Shown here: positions 25,859 to 35,346 of the stretch, one piece after another | How the letters are laid out: each line of letters opens with the position of its first letter | Position numbering within the stretch: position 1 is the stretch's first letter | Assembly: GCF_009793335.1 (NCBI RefSeq) | Contig: NZ_WING01000002.1 | Span: forward strand, 558,001-622,000 | DNA length: 64,000 nucleotides | DNA from: Actinomadura sp. J1-007 | GTDB lineage: Bacteria > Actinomycetota > Actinomycetes > Streptosporangiales > Streptosporangiaceae | Reading direction: 5' to 3' | Position numbers and translations under genes: made by a program | Notes under the pieces: model-generated | The model's input: the letters and a program-made list of their open reading frames with translations, nothing else | Database searches by the model: none | What the model was told of the DNA's origin: nothing

Positions 25859-26482
25859 GTGACTGCTGCCGTGCCCATGATCGGAGTCCTCGCCCTCCAG
25901 GGCGACGTGCGCGAGCACGCCCGCGCCCTGGAGGCCGCCGGAGCCCGCGCGACGACCGTGCGCCGCCCCGAGGAGCTCGAACGGGTCGACGGCCTCGTGC
26001 TCCCCGGCGGCGAGTCCACCACGATGTGGCGGCTGGCGCGCACGTTCGACCTGCTCGAACCGCTGCGCAAGCGGATCGAGGCCGGGATGCCCGCGTACGG
26101 CTCCTGCGCCGGGATGATCATGCTCGCGGACCGGATCCGGGACGGCGCGGACGGCCAGGAGACCGTCGGCGGCATCGACATGACCGTGCGCCGCAACGCG
26201 TTCGGCCGCCAGGTCGACTCGTTCGAGTCCGACGTGGAGCTGACCGGTATGGGCGACACGCCGTACCACGCCGTTTTCATCCGCGCGCCCTGGGTGGAGG
26301 CCGTCGGCGACTCGGTCGAAGTCCTCGGCCGCTCCGAGACCGGACGGAACGCCGGTAGGATCGTCGCCGTCCGCCAGGGCCGGCTGATGGCCACAGCGTT
26401 CCATCCGGAGCTGACGGGCGACCACCGAGTGCACCACTACTTCGCCGATCTGGTGCGCCGGGCGACGAAGCAGGAGGATTGA
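25859..26482 (+). CDS. pdxT: Pyridoxal 5'-phosphate synthase glutaminase subunit
   Basis: A class I glutamine amidotransferase of 207 residues that releases ammonia for PdxS. The triad is visible: Cys in YGSCAGMIM, and His and Glu in AFHPELTGD. The oxyanion strand is LVLPGGESTTMWRL. GTG 25859 is supported by GAAAGG 7 bp upstream. It is separated from pdxS by about 1 kb containing the DUF6928-like gene. yebC starts one base after its stop. Confidence 0.94.
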   Translation: MTAAVPMIGVLALQGDVREHARALEAAGARATTVRRPEELERVDGLVLPGGESTTMWRLARTFDLLEPLRKRIEAGMPAYGSCAGMIMLADRIRDGADGQETVGGIDMTVRRNAFGRQVDSFESDVELTGMGDTPYHAVFIRAPWVEAVGDSVEVLGRSETGRNAGRIVAVRQGRLMATAFHPELTGDHRVHHYFADLVRRATKQED

Positions 26483-26483
26483 C

Positions 26484-27238
26484 ATGTCCGGCCATTCCAA
26501 ATGGGCGACCACCAAGCACAAGAAGGCGGCCCTCGACGCCAAGCGGGGCAAGCTCTTCGCCAAGCTGATCAAGAACATCGAGGTGGCGGCGCGGACCGGC
26601 GGCGGCGACCCCGACGCCAACCCCACCCTCTACGACGCCATCTACAAGGCGAAGAAGAACTCGGTCCCCAACGACAACATCGAGCGCGCGCGCAAGCGCG
26701 GCGCCGGTGAGGAGGCCGGGGCGCCGACTGGCAGAACATCACCTACGAGGGCTACGCCCCCGGCGGCGTCGCGGTGCTCGTCGAGTGCCTCACCGACAAC
26801 CGCAACCGCGCCGCGTCCGAGGTCCGGGTCGCGCTGACCCGCAACGGCGGCTCGCTCGCCGACCCCGGCTCGGTGTCGTACCTGTTCAACCGCAAGGGCG
26901 TGGTGATCGTCCCGAAGTCCGGCACCAGCGAGGACGACGTGATGATGGCGGTCCTGGACGCCGGGGCCGAAGAGGTCAACGAGCTCGACGAGGACAACTT
27001 CGAGGTCGTCAGCGAGGCCGGCGACCTGGTCGCGGTCCGCACCGCCCTCCAGGACGCCGGCATCGACTACGAGTCGGCCGAGTCCAAGTTCCTGCCGAGC
27101 GTCACCGTCCCCCTCGACGAGGACAGCGCCAAGAAGGTGTTCCGCCTGCTCGACGCGCTGGAGGACTCCGACGACGTCCAGGACGTCTACGCCAACTTCG
27201 ACGTCCCCGACGACGTGCTGGCCAAGATCGACGCCTGA
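26484..27238 (+). CDS. yebC: YebC/PmpR-family regulator, frameshifted
   Basis: YebC proteins bind DNA in some species and aid ribosomes on proline stretches in others. The first frame gives MSGHSKWATTKHKKAALDAK through NIERARKRGAGEEAG. The remaining two thirds, from ADWQNITYEGYAPGGVAVLV to the end, lie in the next frame. Adding one G to the GGGG run at 26718-26721 restores a protein of 251 residues, the usual length. The gene begins one base after pdxT and precedes ruvCAB, as in other actinomycetes. A sequence error is the likeliest cause. Confidence 0.88.
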
Positions 27239-27267
27239 CGCGGGACCCCGTTCCCCGGCGTCCTCGA

Positions 27268-27304
27268 ACGCCGCCGCGCCCGATTTAACGGGACGCGGCG
27301 GCGT
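27268..27304 (+). terminator. Terminator hairpin after yebC
   Basis: ACGCCGCCGCG (27268-27278) pairs perfectly with CGCGGCGGCGT (27294-27304) around a loop containing the AT-rich gatttaa. It lies 29 bp after the yebC stop and just before the Eis-like gene. Confidence 0.6.
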
Positions 27305-27327
27305 CGTCGTTCGCGTACGGTCTGATC

Positions 27328-28494
27328 ATGGAGATTCGCGCTCTCACCACGACCGAGGAGTTCGAGGCCACCCGCGACATCCGCTCCAGGGCGTTCGGCC
27401 CGCTGGCCGACGACGAGTGGGCCGCCCGCGTCGGCGCCGCGCGGGAGAACCTCGACAAGCGGCGCTACTTCGCCGGCTACGAGGACGGCCGCGTCGTCGC
27501 CGTCGCGCATCTCCACGACATGGACCAGTGGTGGAACGGCCGGCCGGTGTCGATGGGCGGCGTGAGCGGCGTGACCGTCGCGCCGGAGGCCCGCGGGCGC
27601 GGCGTCGGCGGCGCGCTCATGCGGTACGTGCTCGAACGCTGCGCCGGGTTCGGCCACGCGGTGTCGATGCTCTATCCGGCCACCACCGCCCTGTACCGCT
27701 CGCTCGGCTGGGAGCACGCGGGCGCGCAGAACTGGCTCGACCTGAGCGCGTCCGACCTGCGCGACCTGCGCGCCGGCGACCCCGTCCGGGTGCGCCGCGC
27801 CGGACCGGACGACGCCGCCGAGGTCGTCTCGGTGCTGCGAAGGGTGCACGAGGCCGCGCGCGACAGCGGGCCGATCGACCGCCGCGAGCAGCGGTGGCGG
27901 TTCGAACTCGGCCAGCCCGACCTGTACTACTACCTGGCCGAGGACGGCTTCCTCGCCTACAGGTGGGGCCAGGGCAACGAGGTCTTGCGCGTCGAGAGGC
28001 TCGTCGCGGGCTCGGAGGCGACCTACCGGGCGCTGTGGGGCATCGTCGGCTCCGGCTCGACGATCGCCCGGACGGTCCGCGCCTGCGTCTCGCCGTACGA
28101 CCCGGTGCTGTGGCTGCTGCGCGACCGCGACGACGAGGACGTCGCCCGCCACCAGTGGATGCTGCGCGTGGTGGACGCGCCGGCGGCGATCGCGGCGCGC
28201 GGCTATCCCGCCGGGCTGTCGGCCGAGGTCCCGCTCGTCGTCGAGGACGCGCTGCTGCCCGATAACTCGGGAGCCTGGCGGCTGATCGTCAAGGACGGCG
28301 AGGGACGGCTGGAGCGCGCCACGTCCGAGGACGCCGGGGCCGTCCGCGTCGGGATCCGGGGCCTGTCCGCCCTCTACGCGGGCCTCCCGGCGAGCACGCT
28401 GAGCCGCTCCGGGCTGGCCGCCGGCGACGCCGGCGCGCTCCACGCCCTGTCCGCCGCGTTCGCCGCCGCCCCGTTCTCCCTCGACTACTTCTGA
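27328..28494 (+). CDS. Eis-family GNAT N-acetyltransferase
   Basis: An acetyltransferase of 388 residues with the Eis architecture: a GNAT domain with acetyl-CoA loop VAPEARGRGVGGALM, a second degenerate GNAT region, a C-terminal sterol-carrier-like domain and a terminal Phe carboxylate (SLDYF) that reaches the active site in the family. The MLYPATTALYRSLGWE segment is typical. Mycobacterial Eis acetylates aminoglycosides and proteins at lysine-like amines; the natural substrate here is unknown. It is probably monocistronic. Confidence 0.85.
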   Translation: MEIRALTTTEEFEATRDIRSRAFGPLADDEWAARVGAARENLDKRRYFAGYEDGRVVAVAHLHDMDQWWNGRPVSMGGVSGVTVAPEARGRGVGGALMRYVLERCAGFGHAVSMLYPATTALYRSLGWEHAGAQNWLDLSASDLRDLRAGDPVRVRRAGPDDAAEVVSVLRRVHEAARDSGPIDRREQRWRFELGQPDLYYYLAEDGFLAYRWGQGNEVLRVERLVAGSEATYRALWGIVGSGSTIARTVRACVSPYDPVLWLLRDRDDEDVARHQWMLRVVDAPAAIAARGYPAGLSAEVPLVVEDALLPDNSGAWRLIVKDGEGRLERATSEDAGAVRVGIRGLSALYAGLPASTLSRSGLAAGDAGALHALSAAFAAAPFSLDYF

Positions 28495-28562
28495 CCGGCC
28501 GCGGCCGTACGCCCGGCCCCGGCCGCGCGTACGGCGGGACACGCCCGCCGCGCGGGCGACCG

Positions 28563-28585
28563 ATGTCATCCTGGTCCGATAACGT
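28563..28585 (+). promoter_or_regulatory. Candidate DNA-damage (PafBC/RecA-NDp-type) promoter of ruvC
   Basis: ATGTCA (28563-28568), three non-matching bases, an 8-base gap and TAACGT (28580-28585) reproduce the spacing of the mycobacterial RecA-independent promoter TTGTCRGTG-N8-TANNNT. The first block matches at 5 of 9 positions, and the -10 matches fully. ruvCAB are damage-response genes, which fits. No clear LexA box is seen. Confidence 0.4.
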
Positions 28586-28620
28586 GTCGGCTGCCGAACA
28601 GATGATCGAAGGAGCGGGCC

Positions 28621-29163
28621 GTGCGGGTGATGGGCGTGGACCCGGGGCTCACGCGATGCGGGGTCGGCGTCGTGGAGGGCGCCCCGGGCAAGCCGCTCCG
28701 GCTCGTCCGCGTCGACGTCGTGCGCACCAGCCCCGACGACGACATCGCGCTGCGCCTGCTCGGCATCGAGACGGGCATCGCGGCCCTGCTGGACGAGCTG
28801 CGGCCCGACGCGGTCGCGGTCGAGCGGGTGTTCTCGCAGCACAACGTGCGCACGGTGATGGGCACCGCGCAGGCGGCGGGCGTGGCGATGCTGCTCGCGG
28901 CGCGCCGGGGCCTGCCCGTCGCGATGCACACCCCGAGCGAGGCCAAGGCCGCGGTGACCGGCAACGGCCGCGCCGACAAGGCCCAGGTGACGATGATGGT
29001 GACCCGGCTGCTGCGGCTCGACGCCGCGCCGAGACCGGCCGACGCGGCCGACGCGCTGGCGCTGGCGATCTGCCACGTCTGGCGCGGCGGCGCGCGGACC
29101 CGGCTGGACCAGGCGCGGCTCGCGGCCCGCGCGGGCCGGGGCAAGGGAGGAGTCGGGCAGTGA
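28621..29163 (+). CDS. ruvC: Crossover junction endodeoxyribonuclease RuvC
   Basis: The Holliday-junction resolvase, 180 residues, acting as a dimer with RuvAB. Acidic active-site residues are visible in MGVDPGLTRCG (Asp7), AVERVFSQHNVRTVMGTAQA and the C-terminal PADAADALALAICH. GTG 28621 lies behind AAGGAGCG. The gene overlaps ruvA by 4 bp, and the three ruv genes form one coupled operon. Confidence 0.95.
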   Translation: MRVMGVDPGLTRCGVGVVEGAPGKPLRLVRVDVVRTSPDDDIALRLLGIETGIAALLDELRPDAVAVERVFSQHNVRTVMGTAQAAGVAMLLAARRGLPVAMHTPSEAKAAVTGNGRADKAQVTMMVTRLLRLDAAPRPADAADALALAICHVWRGGARTRLDQARLAARAGRGKGGVGQ

Positions 29164-29768
29164 TCGCCTTCGTCAGCGGCCGGGTGGCCGCGGCCGGACC
29201 GGACGGCGCCGTGATCGACGTGCACGGCGTCGGGTTCTCGGTGCAGTGCACCCCCGCCACGCTCGCCGGACTGCGCGTCGGCGACGAGGCGCGGGTGCCG
29301 ACCTCGATGGTCGTCCGCGAGGACTCGCTCACCCTGTTCGGGTTCGGCGACGACGACGAGCGGTCGGTGTTCGAGCTGCTCCAGACGGCCAGCGGCGTCG
29401 GCCCCCGGCTCGCCCTCGCGATGCTGGCCGTGCACACGCCCGACGCGCTGCGCCGCGCGGTCGCCGCCGAGGACCTGGCGGCGCTCACCAGGGTCCCCGG
29501 CATCGGCAAGAAGGGCGCCCAGCGCATCGTCCTGGAGCTGAAGGACCGCCTCGGCGGCCCCGTCGGCGACGGCGCGGACGGCGTCCGCGCGCCCGCCCGC
29601 GCCGAGGTCTGGCGCGACCAGGTCCAGGCCGGGCTGATCAACCTCGGCTGGTCCGCCCGCGACGCCGACGCCGCGGTCGACGCCGTCGCCGCCGACCTCG
29701 CCGCGGGCGGCGAGACCCCGCCGGTCGCCGCCCTCCTCAAGGCCGCGCTGAAGAAGCTGAGCAAGTGA
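29160..29768 (+). CDS. ruvA: Holliday junction branch migration protein RuvA
   Basis: The junction-binding subunit, 202 residues. An N-terminal OB fold (VIAFVSGRVAAAGPDG) is followed by helix-hairpin-helix motifs (LQTASGVGPRLALAML and LTRVPGIGKKGAQRIVLELK) and a C-terminal RuvB-contacting domain (LINLGWSARDADAAVDAV). GTG 29160 overlaps the ruvC stop, and its own stop overlaps the ruvB GTG. Confidence 0.95.
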   Translation: MIAFVSGRVAAAGPDGAVIDVHGVGFSVQCTPATLAGLRVGDEARVPTSMVVREDSLTLFGFGDDDERSVFELLQTASGVGPRLALAMLAVHTPDALRRAVAAEDLAALTRVPGIGKKGAQRIVLELKDRLGGPVGDGADGVRAPARAEVWRDQVQAGLINLGWSARDADAAVDAVAADLAAGGETPPVAALLKAALKKLSK

Positions 29769-30844
29769 CCGATCCGAACGACCGGCTGGTCTCCGCCGAC
29801 GCCGACGGGCCCGAGGAGCAGGTCATCGAGGCCGCCCTCCGCCCGAAGAAGCTCGACGACTTCATCGGGCAGGAACGCGTCCGCGAGCAGCTCTCCCTGG
29901 TCCTGCACAGCGCCCTCCAGCGCGGACGCACCCCCGACCACGTCCTGCTGTCCGGCGGCCCCGGCCTCGGCAAGACCACCCTCGCCATGATCATCGCGGC
30001 GGAGCTCGGGCAGCCGCTGCGGATCTCGTCCGGCCCGGCGATCGAACGCGCCGGAGACCTCGCCGCCGTGCTGTCCACCCTCGCCGAGGGCGAGGTGCTC
30101 TTCCTCGACGAGATCCACCGGCTGGCGCGGCCCGCCGAGGAGATGCTCTACATGGCGATGGAGGACTTCCGGGTCGACGTCGTCGTCGGCAAGGGCCCCG
30201 GCGCGACCGCGATCCCCCTCGACATCGCCCCGTTCACCCTGGTCGGCGCCACCACCCGCGCCGGGATGCTGCCCGGGCCGCTGCGCGACCGGTTCGGGTT
30301 CGTCGCGCACATGGACTTCTACGAGCCGGCCGAGCTGGAGGTGATCGTCCGGCGGTCCGCGCGGCTGCTGGACGTCGAGATCGCGGGCGACGCCGCCGCC
30401 GAGGTCGCCGGCCGCTCCCGCGGCACCCCGCGCATCGCCAACCGCCTGCTGCGCCGCGTGCGCGACTACGCCGAGGTCCGCGCCGACGGCGCGGTCACCC
30501 ACGAGCTGGCCCGCGCCGCGCTCACCCTCTACGAGGTCGACGAACGGGGCCTGGACCGGCTCGACCGGGCCGTGCTGGCCTCGCTGATGCGCAAGTTCGG
30601 CGGGGGACCGGTGGGGCTCTCGACGCTGGCGGTGTCGGTGGGGGAGGAGCCCGAGACGGTCGAGGTCGTGGCCGAGCCGTTCCTCGTCCGCCAGGGTCTG
30701 CTGGCCAGGACGCCGCGCGGGCGGATCGCCACCCCCGCGGCCTGGGCCCACCTCGGCCTGGCCCCGCCGCCGTCGTCCCCCATGGCGGGTACCTTGTTCG
30801 ACACGGACTCCCTCACCGGAGACTCCGATCGGCCCGATCAGTGA
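29765..30844 (+). CDS. ruvB: Holliday junction branch migration helicase RuvB
   Basis: The hexameric AAA+ motor of branch migration, 359 residues. Walker A is GGPGLGKTTLA, Walker B is LFLDEIHRL and sensor 1 is LVGATTRAGML. The arginine-finger region GPLRDRFGF and the C-terminal winged helix (EPFLVRQGLLARTPRGR) are present. The GTG at 29765 overlaps ruvA by 4 bp. The tail beyond the helix (about 30 residues) is Pro/Asp-rich. Confidence 0.96.
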   Translation: MTDPNDRLVSADADGPEEQVIEAALRPKKLDDFIGQERVREQLSLVLHSALQRGRTPDHVLLSGGPGLGKTTLAMIIAAELGQPLRISSGPAIERAGDLAAVLSTLAEGEVLFLDEIHRLARPAEEMLYMAMEDFRVDVVVGKGPGATAIPLDIAPFTLVGATTRAGMLPGPLRDRFGFVAHMDFYEPAELEVIVRRSARLLDVEIAGDAAAEVAGRSRGTPRIANRLLRRVRDYAEVRADGAVTHELARAALTLYEVDERGLDRLDRAVLASLMRKFGGGPVGLSTLAVSVGEEPETVEVVAEPFLVRQGLLARTPRGRIATPAAWAHLGLAPPPSSPMAGTLFDTDSLTGDSDRPDQ

Positions 30845-31018
30845 TCATCTGGTAACGGCTTGGGAACTTCCCGGCGTCGCCGGTCGTCACGTCGTTGCCG
30901 GTGTCTGGCGTACTCTCTAGACTCCGGGACTTGGTCACACCGTCTCCAGCCGGCGGTCCTCGGAAGAGGCCGATCTGGCCACAGGCTGGGCAAAACACAT
31001 CGGAAGGATGCCCCTGTG

Positions 31019-31561
31019 ATGGGCAGCAACATGATTATCGCGGCGGGTTCAGGCGGCGGCGGAGCCTTCAACCTGCTGCTTCTGCTCGCCGTGCCGCTCG
31101 TCTTCTACTTCCTGCTGATCCGCCCGCAGAGCAAGCGGCGCAAGGAGCAGATGGAGATGCAGAGCGCCATGGAGCCGGGCGCCCGGGTGCTGACGACCAG
31201 CGGCATGCGCGCCACCGTCGTCGAGGTCGACGACGACGGGCTGCTCCTGGAGATCGCCCCCGGCGTCGAGGTCCGGTTCGTCAAGCAGGCCGTCATGCAG
31301 GTCCTGAAGGCCGACGCCGAGACCGAGGACGAGGACCTCGACGAGTCCGTTGAGGACGAGGTCGAGGACGACGAGCTGGACGGCAAGGCCGAGGGCACCT
31401 CGATCGACCTGTCCAAGGACGCGCCCAAGGGCGCCTCCAAGAGCGCCGCCGCGGACGCCGAGGGCCCGGCCGACGAGGTCGAGGACGCTGCCGGTGACGA
31501 GGTCGAGGACGACGTCCCGTCCAAGGCGAAGGCGAAGGCATCGGGGAAGAACTCCGCCTGA
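31019..31561 (+). CDS. yajC: Preprotein translocase subunit YajC
   Basis: An accessory membrane subunit of the Sec-DF complex, 180 residues. A single helix (AFNLLLLLAVPLVFYFLLIR) is followed by the conserved PQSKRRKEQMEMQSAMEPGA and TTSGMRATVVEVDDD region. The C-terminal 80 or so residues are an Asp/Glu/Lys/Ala-rich tail longer than in E. coli. The start may be ATG 31019 or the adjacent GTG 31016; GGAAGGA lies upstream. It heads the yajC-secD-secF-apt-rsh run. Confidence 0.88.
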   Translation: MGSNMIIAAGSGGGGAFNLLLLLAVPLVFYFLLIRPQSKRRKEQMEMQSAMEPGARVLTTSGMRATVVEVDDDGLLLEIAPGVEVRFVKQAVMQVLKADAETEDEDLDESVEDEVEDDELDGKAEGTSIDLSKDAPKGASKSAAADAEGPADEVEDAAGDEVEDDVPSKAKAKASGKNSA

Positions 31562-31603
31562 CGCCGGACCGGCATCGACTCTAGACGGGAAGTTGGACGA
31601 CCA

Positions 31604-33439
31604 GTGGCTTCGCCTCGTAGCAATGTCCCCAGGCCCGGGCGCACGCTCGCCGCGCTCTTCGCGGTCCTGGCGGCCCTGACCGGTTTGATGTTCCTCCAGG
31701 GCCACCCGACGCCCAAGCTCGGGCTGGACCTGGCCGGCGGCACGACCGTCACGCTGACCGCGAAGACCGAGAGCGGCAAGAACCCGCCCTCCAGCCAGAT
31801 GGACCAGGCCGTCAAGATCATGACGCAGCGCGTCAACGGGCTGGGCGTCTCCGAGGCAGAGGTCGCCAAGCAGGGCACCAACAACATCGTCGTGAACGTG
31901 CCCGGCGAGGGGCAGGGCCGGGTCGTCCAGCTCATCGGCACCACCGCCAAGCTCCAGTTCCGGCAGGCGTACGCCATCGCCGACGGCCGGCCGGCCGGAG
32001 CCGCGACGCCGACGCCCACGACGAGCCCGACCGGCAAGGGCAAGGACGGAAAGGGCAAGGACGGCAAGGGCGGCGAGCCCAGCGGGTCGCCGTCCTCGAC
32101 GCCGTCCTCCAGCGCCTCGGCCAAGCCGTCCACCACGGCCACGCCGCGCGGGCGGGCCCTGTCGGGGGCGCTGACGGCGCCGACGCCCAACCCGTCCGGT
32201 TCCGGCGCCCCGTCCGCGAACCCGTCGACAGCGCCGTCCGGCACCCCGTCGCAGCCGGCGCCGCAGGTCCCGCAGCAGGGCGACGACCTGTCCGCCGTGG
32301 ACGACAAGGCGGTCGTCAAGCAGTTCGAGCAGCTCAACTGCTACACCGGCGACCGGCGCGTCCCCGGGTCCAACGACCCGAACAGGAAGTGGGTCGCCGC
32401 GTGCGACCAGAAAGAGGAGAGCGGCCGGATCTCCAAGTACATCCTCGGCCCGGTCCAGGTGCTCGGCGAGGACGTCTCCAGCGCCAACGCGATGCCGCCG
32501 GACGCCCAGCAGGGCCAGGCGAGCTGGTCGGTGGCGCTGAAGTTCGACGGCAAGGGCGCCAAGCAGTTCGGCGACGTCACCACCAAGGCGTACCAGGCGT
32601 ACCAGGCCAACCCGGGCTCACCGCAGGCGCAGGTCGCGATCGTGCTCGACGGCCAGGTCGTGTCCGCCCCGAGCATCAACCGGGGCGCGATCACCGGCGG
32701 CACCGCGAGCATCGACGGCCCGCCCGACAGCTTCACCCAGAGCTACGCGACCGACCTCGCCAACGTCCTCAAGTACGGCGCGCTGCCGCTGGAGTTCAAG
32801 CAGAGCTCCATCGACGAGGTCTCCTCGACGCTGGGCTCCGACCAGCTCAAGGGCGGCCTCATCGCGGGCGCGATCGGCCTGGTCCTGGTCGTGCTCTACT
32901 GCCTGCTCTACTACCGGGGCCTCGGCCTGGTGGCGGTCTCGTCCCTGATCGTCGCCTCCGGCATCACCTGGCTCTCGGTCGTGATCCTCGGTGAGAACAT
33001 GGGCTTCCGGCTGTCGCTGGCCCACATCATCGGCCTCATCGTGTCCATCGGCATCACCGCCGACTCGTTCATCGTCTACTTCGAGCGATTGCGCGACGAA
33101 CTGCGCGCGGGACGCAAGCTGAGGCCCTCGGTGGAGAACGCCTGGAAGCGGGCCCGGCGCACGATCCTCGTCGCCGACGCGGTCACGTTCCTCGCGGCGC
33201 TCGTGCTGTTCTTCCTCGCCGTCGGCGGCGTCAAGGGCTTCGCGTTCGCGATGGGCCTGACCACGCTGATCGACGTGATCGTGGTGTTCTTCTTCACCAA
33301 GCCGCTGGTGGCGCTGCTGTCGCGCACCGCGTTCTTCGGCAAGGGCCACAAGCTGTCCGGGCTGGACGCCAAGCGGCTGCGCCGCACCGGCGCGGACGCC
33401 TCCGGGCCCGCCGCCCGCACGACGAGCCAGGAGGTCTGA
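31604..33439 (+). CDS. secD: Protein translocase subunit SecD
   Basis: An RND-type proton-driven export subunit of 611 residues. Helix 1 (LAALFAVLAALTGLMFL) leads into KLGLDLAGGTTVTL. The periplasmic P1 domain is interrupted by a long Ser/Thr/Pro/Lys-rich insert (about residues 128-225), typical of high-GC actinomycetes. Then come DGQVVSAPSINRGAITGG and five further helices, with IVSIGITADSFIVYFERLRD in the proton-path region. GTG 31604 follows yajC by 42 bp. secF starts 2 bp after its stop. Confidence 0.94.
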   Translation: MASPRSNVPRPGRTLAALFAVLAALTGLMFLQGHPTPKLGLDLAGGTTVTLTAKTESGKNPPSSQMDQAVKIMTQRVNGLGVSEAEVAKQGTNNIVVNVPGEGQGRVVQLIGTTAKLQFRQAYAIADGRPAGAATPTPTTSPTGKGKDGKGKDGKGGEPSGSPSSTPSSSASAKPSTTATPRGRALSGALTAPTPNPSGSGAPSANPSTAPSGTPSQPAPQVPQQGDDLSAVDDKAVVKQFEQLNCYTGDRRVPGSNDPNRKWVAACDQKEESGRISKYILGPVQVLGEDVSSANAMPPDAQQGQASWSVALKFDGKGAKQFGDVTTKAYQAYQANPGSPQAQVAIVLDGQVVSAPSINRGAITGGTASIDGPPDSFTQSYATDLANVLKYGALPLEFKQSSIDEVSSTLGSDQLKGGLIAGAIGLVLVVLYCLLYYRGLGLVAVSSLIVASGITWLSVVILGENMGFRLSLAHIIGLIVSIGITADSFIVYFERLRDELRAGRKLRPSVENAWKRARRTILVADAVTFLAALVLFFLAVGGVKGFAFAMGLTTLIDVIVVFFFTKPLVALLSRTAFFGKGHKLSGLDAKRLRRTGADASGPAARTTSQEV

Positions 33440-33441
33440 TC

Positions 33442-34602
33442 ATGGGACTGCGCGCGGTCATCTCCCGGATCTACCGCGGTGAGATCAGCGCCGACATCGT
33501 CGGCAAGCCGAAGATCTGGTACTCGATCTCCGGCGTCCTGCTCGTCCTGTCGATCCTCGGCCTGGTCGTCCAGGGCCTCAACTTCGGCGTGGAGTTCAAG
33601 GGCGGCTCGGTCTTCACGCTGAAGGCGCCCCACACCTCGATCGAGAAGGTCCGCGGCGCCGTCACCGGCGGCGGCGCGCACCAGGCCATCGTGCAGAAGG
33701 CCGGCGGCGACTGGCGGGTGACCACCGAGAGCCTGTCCTCCCAGCAGGTCACCAAGATCAAGGACAACATCACCAAGGAACTGGACGTTCCGAGCAACAA
33801 GATCAGCACCCAGGTCGTCGGCGCGTCCTGGGGCGGCGAGATCCAGAAGAAGGCGTGGCAGGCGCTCGCCGTCTTCATCATCCTGATCATCCTGTACCTG
33901 TCGGTGGCGTTCGAGTGGCGGATGGCGTTCGCCGCCGTGGTCGCGCTCGCGCACGACCTGGTGATCACGGCGGGCGTGTACGCCTGGTCGGGCTTCGAGG
34001 TGACCCCGGCGACGCTGCTCGGGTTCCTGACGATCCTCGGGTACTCGCTGTACGACGCCGTCGTGGTGTTCGACATGATCAAGGAGGTGACCCGGCCGCT
34101 CACCACCACCTCCAAGATCACCTACAGTGAGGCGGCCAACCAGGCGCTCAGCAGCACGCTGGTCCGCTCCCTGAACACCTCGCTGGTGGCGATCCTGCCG
34201 GTCGGCGCCATCCTGTTCATCGGCACCTTCCTGTTCGGCGCGGGCACCCTGAAGGACCTGTCGCTGTCGCTGTTCGTCGGCATGATCGTCGGCACGTACT
34301 CCTCGATCTGCGTGGCGACGCCGCTGCTCGTCCAGCTGAAGGAGCGCGAGCCGAAGTACCGCCAGCTCCGCGAGAACATCGCCCGTCGCGGCCAGAGCGC
34401 CAAGCGCCAGGCCAAGATGGCCAAGGCGACCGCCGCCGGGCCCGCGGACGACCCGGCGGGCGACGACGCCCCCTCGGGCGAGGCCGCCTCCGGCGAGGCG
34501 GGGCAGAGCGTCCCGGCCTCGGTGACCGTGCGCAAGGTCGTCCAGCAGGGACCCCGGCAGCAGCCCCGCAAGGGCACCCGCCAGCAGCGCCGCGGCAAGT
34601 GA
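33442..34602 (+). CDS. secF: Protein translocase subunit SecF
   Basis: The partner of SecD, 386 residues with six helices. Key family stretches are GLNFGVEFKGGSVFTLKAP in the first loop, AFAAVVALAHDLVITAGVY, and FLTILGYSLYDAVVVFDMIK with the conserved acidic residue of the proton relay. A later SLNTSLVAILPVGAILFIG segment completes the set. A basic, Ala-rich cytoplasmic tail of about 75 residues follows. Transcription is shared with secD. Confidence 0.94.
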   Translation: MGLRAVISRIYRGEISADIVGKPKIWYSISGVLLVLSILGLVVQGLNFGVEFKGGSVFTLKAPHTSIEKVRGAVTGGGAHQAIVQKAGGDWRVTTESLSSQQVTKIKDNITKELDVPSNKISTQVVGASWGGEIQKKAWQALAVFIILIILYLSVAFEWRMAFAAVVALAHDLVITAGVYAWSGFEVTPATLLGFLTILGYSLYDAVVVFDMIKEVTRPLTTTSKITYSEAANQALSSTLVRSLNTSLVAILPVGAILFIGTFLFGAGTLKDLSLSLFVGMIVGTYSSICVATPLLVQLKEREPKYRQLRENIARRGQSAKRQAKMAKATAAGPADDPAGDDAPSGEAASGEAGQSVPASVTVRKVVQQGPRQQPRKGTRQQRRGK

Positions 34603-34717
34603 CGCCCGCGCCGTTTCATGATCGAACGTAGTCGTTGAGAGCAGGACGCCGGCCGTGCCAGGCCCGTCGCACCGACGGGACCGGGCACGGCCGACGCGCG
34701 ACAGGGGAGCGCAACGA

Positions 34718-35242
34718 GTGGACCTAGAGAAGCTGATCCGGGACCGGATCCGCGACATCGCCGACTACCCGAAGCCGGGCGTGGTGTTCAAGGACATCAC
34801 GCCGCTGCTGTCGGACCACGTGGCGTTCGCCGGCGCGGTCGACTCGATCGTCAACCACTACGGGCGCGGCACGATCGACCACATCGTCGGGATCGAGGCG
34901 CGAGGATTCATCCTCGCCGCGCCGGTCGCCTACCATTTCGGCGCGGGTTTCGTCCCGGTGCGCAAAAAAGGGAAGCTGCCCTCGCGGACGTACGAGGAGA
35001 CCTATGATCTCGAGTACGGGACCGAGACGATCGAGATGCACGTCGACGCGTTCGGGCCCGGAGACCGGGTGCTGATCGTCGATGACGTGCTCGCCACCGG
35101 AGGAACGGCCCGGGCCGCCGCGGACCTCGTCCGCCGGGCCGGAGCCGAGGTGGTCGGCCTGTCGGTCCTGATCGAGCTGTCGTTCCTGCACGGGCGCGAC
35201 AAGCTGGGGAATCTGGACGTCCATTCGCTGGTTACGGTCTAG
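34718..35242 (+). CDS. apt: Adenine phosphoribosyltransferase
   Basis: A purine-salvage enzyme of 174 residues making AMP from adenine and PRPP. The PRPP-binding motif VLIVDDVLATGGTARAAA is intact. DYPKPGVVFKDITPLLSD and GIEARGFILAAPVAYHFG are typical of the family. GTG 34718 is chosen because CAGGGGAG lies upstream and the length then matches relatives. It stands between secF and rsh in the order usual for actinomycetes. Confidence 0.94.
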   Translation: MDLEKLIRDRIRDIADYPKPGVVFKDITPLLSDHVAFAGAVDSIVNHYGRGTIDHIVGIEARGFILAAPVAYHFGAGFVPVRKKGKLPSRTYEETYDLEYGTETIEMHVDAFGPGDRVLIVDDVLATGGTARAAADLVRRAGAEVVGLSVLIELSFLHGRDKLGNLDVHSLVTV

Positions 35243-35346
35243 TACGAAATCGGTGCCGGATACACTGGCGGCATCGGGTCCGGCGGGGACGGGCGCTTCC
35301 CCGCGGGACCTCATGGGTGCGGCGCCCACATTTCCAGGGAGGCTGA

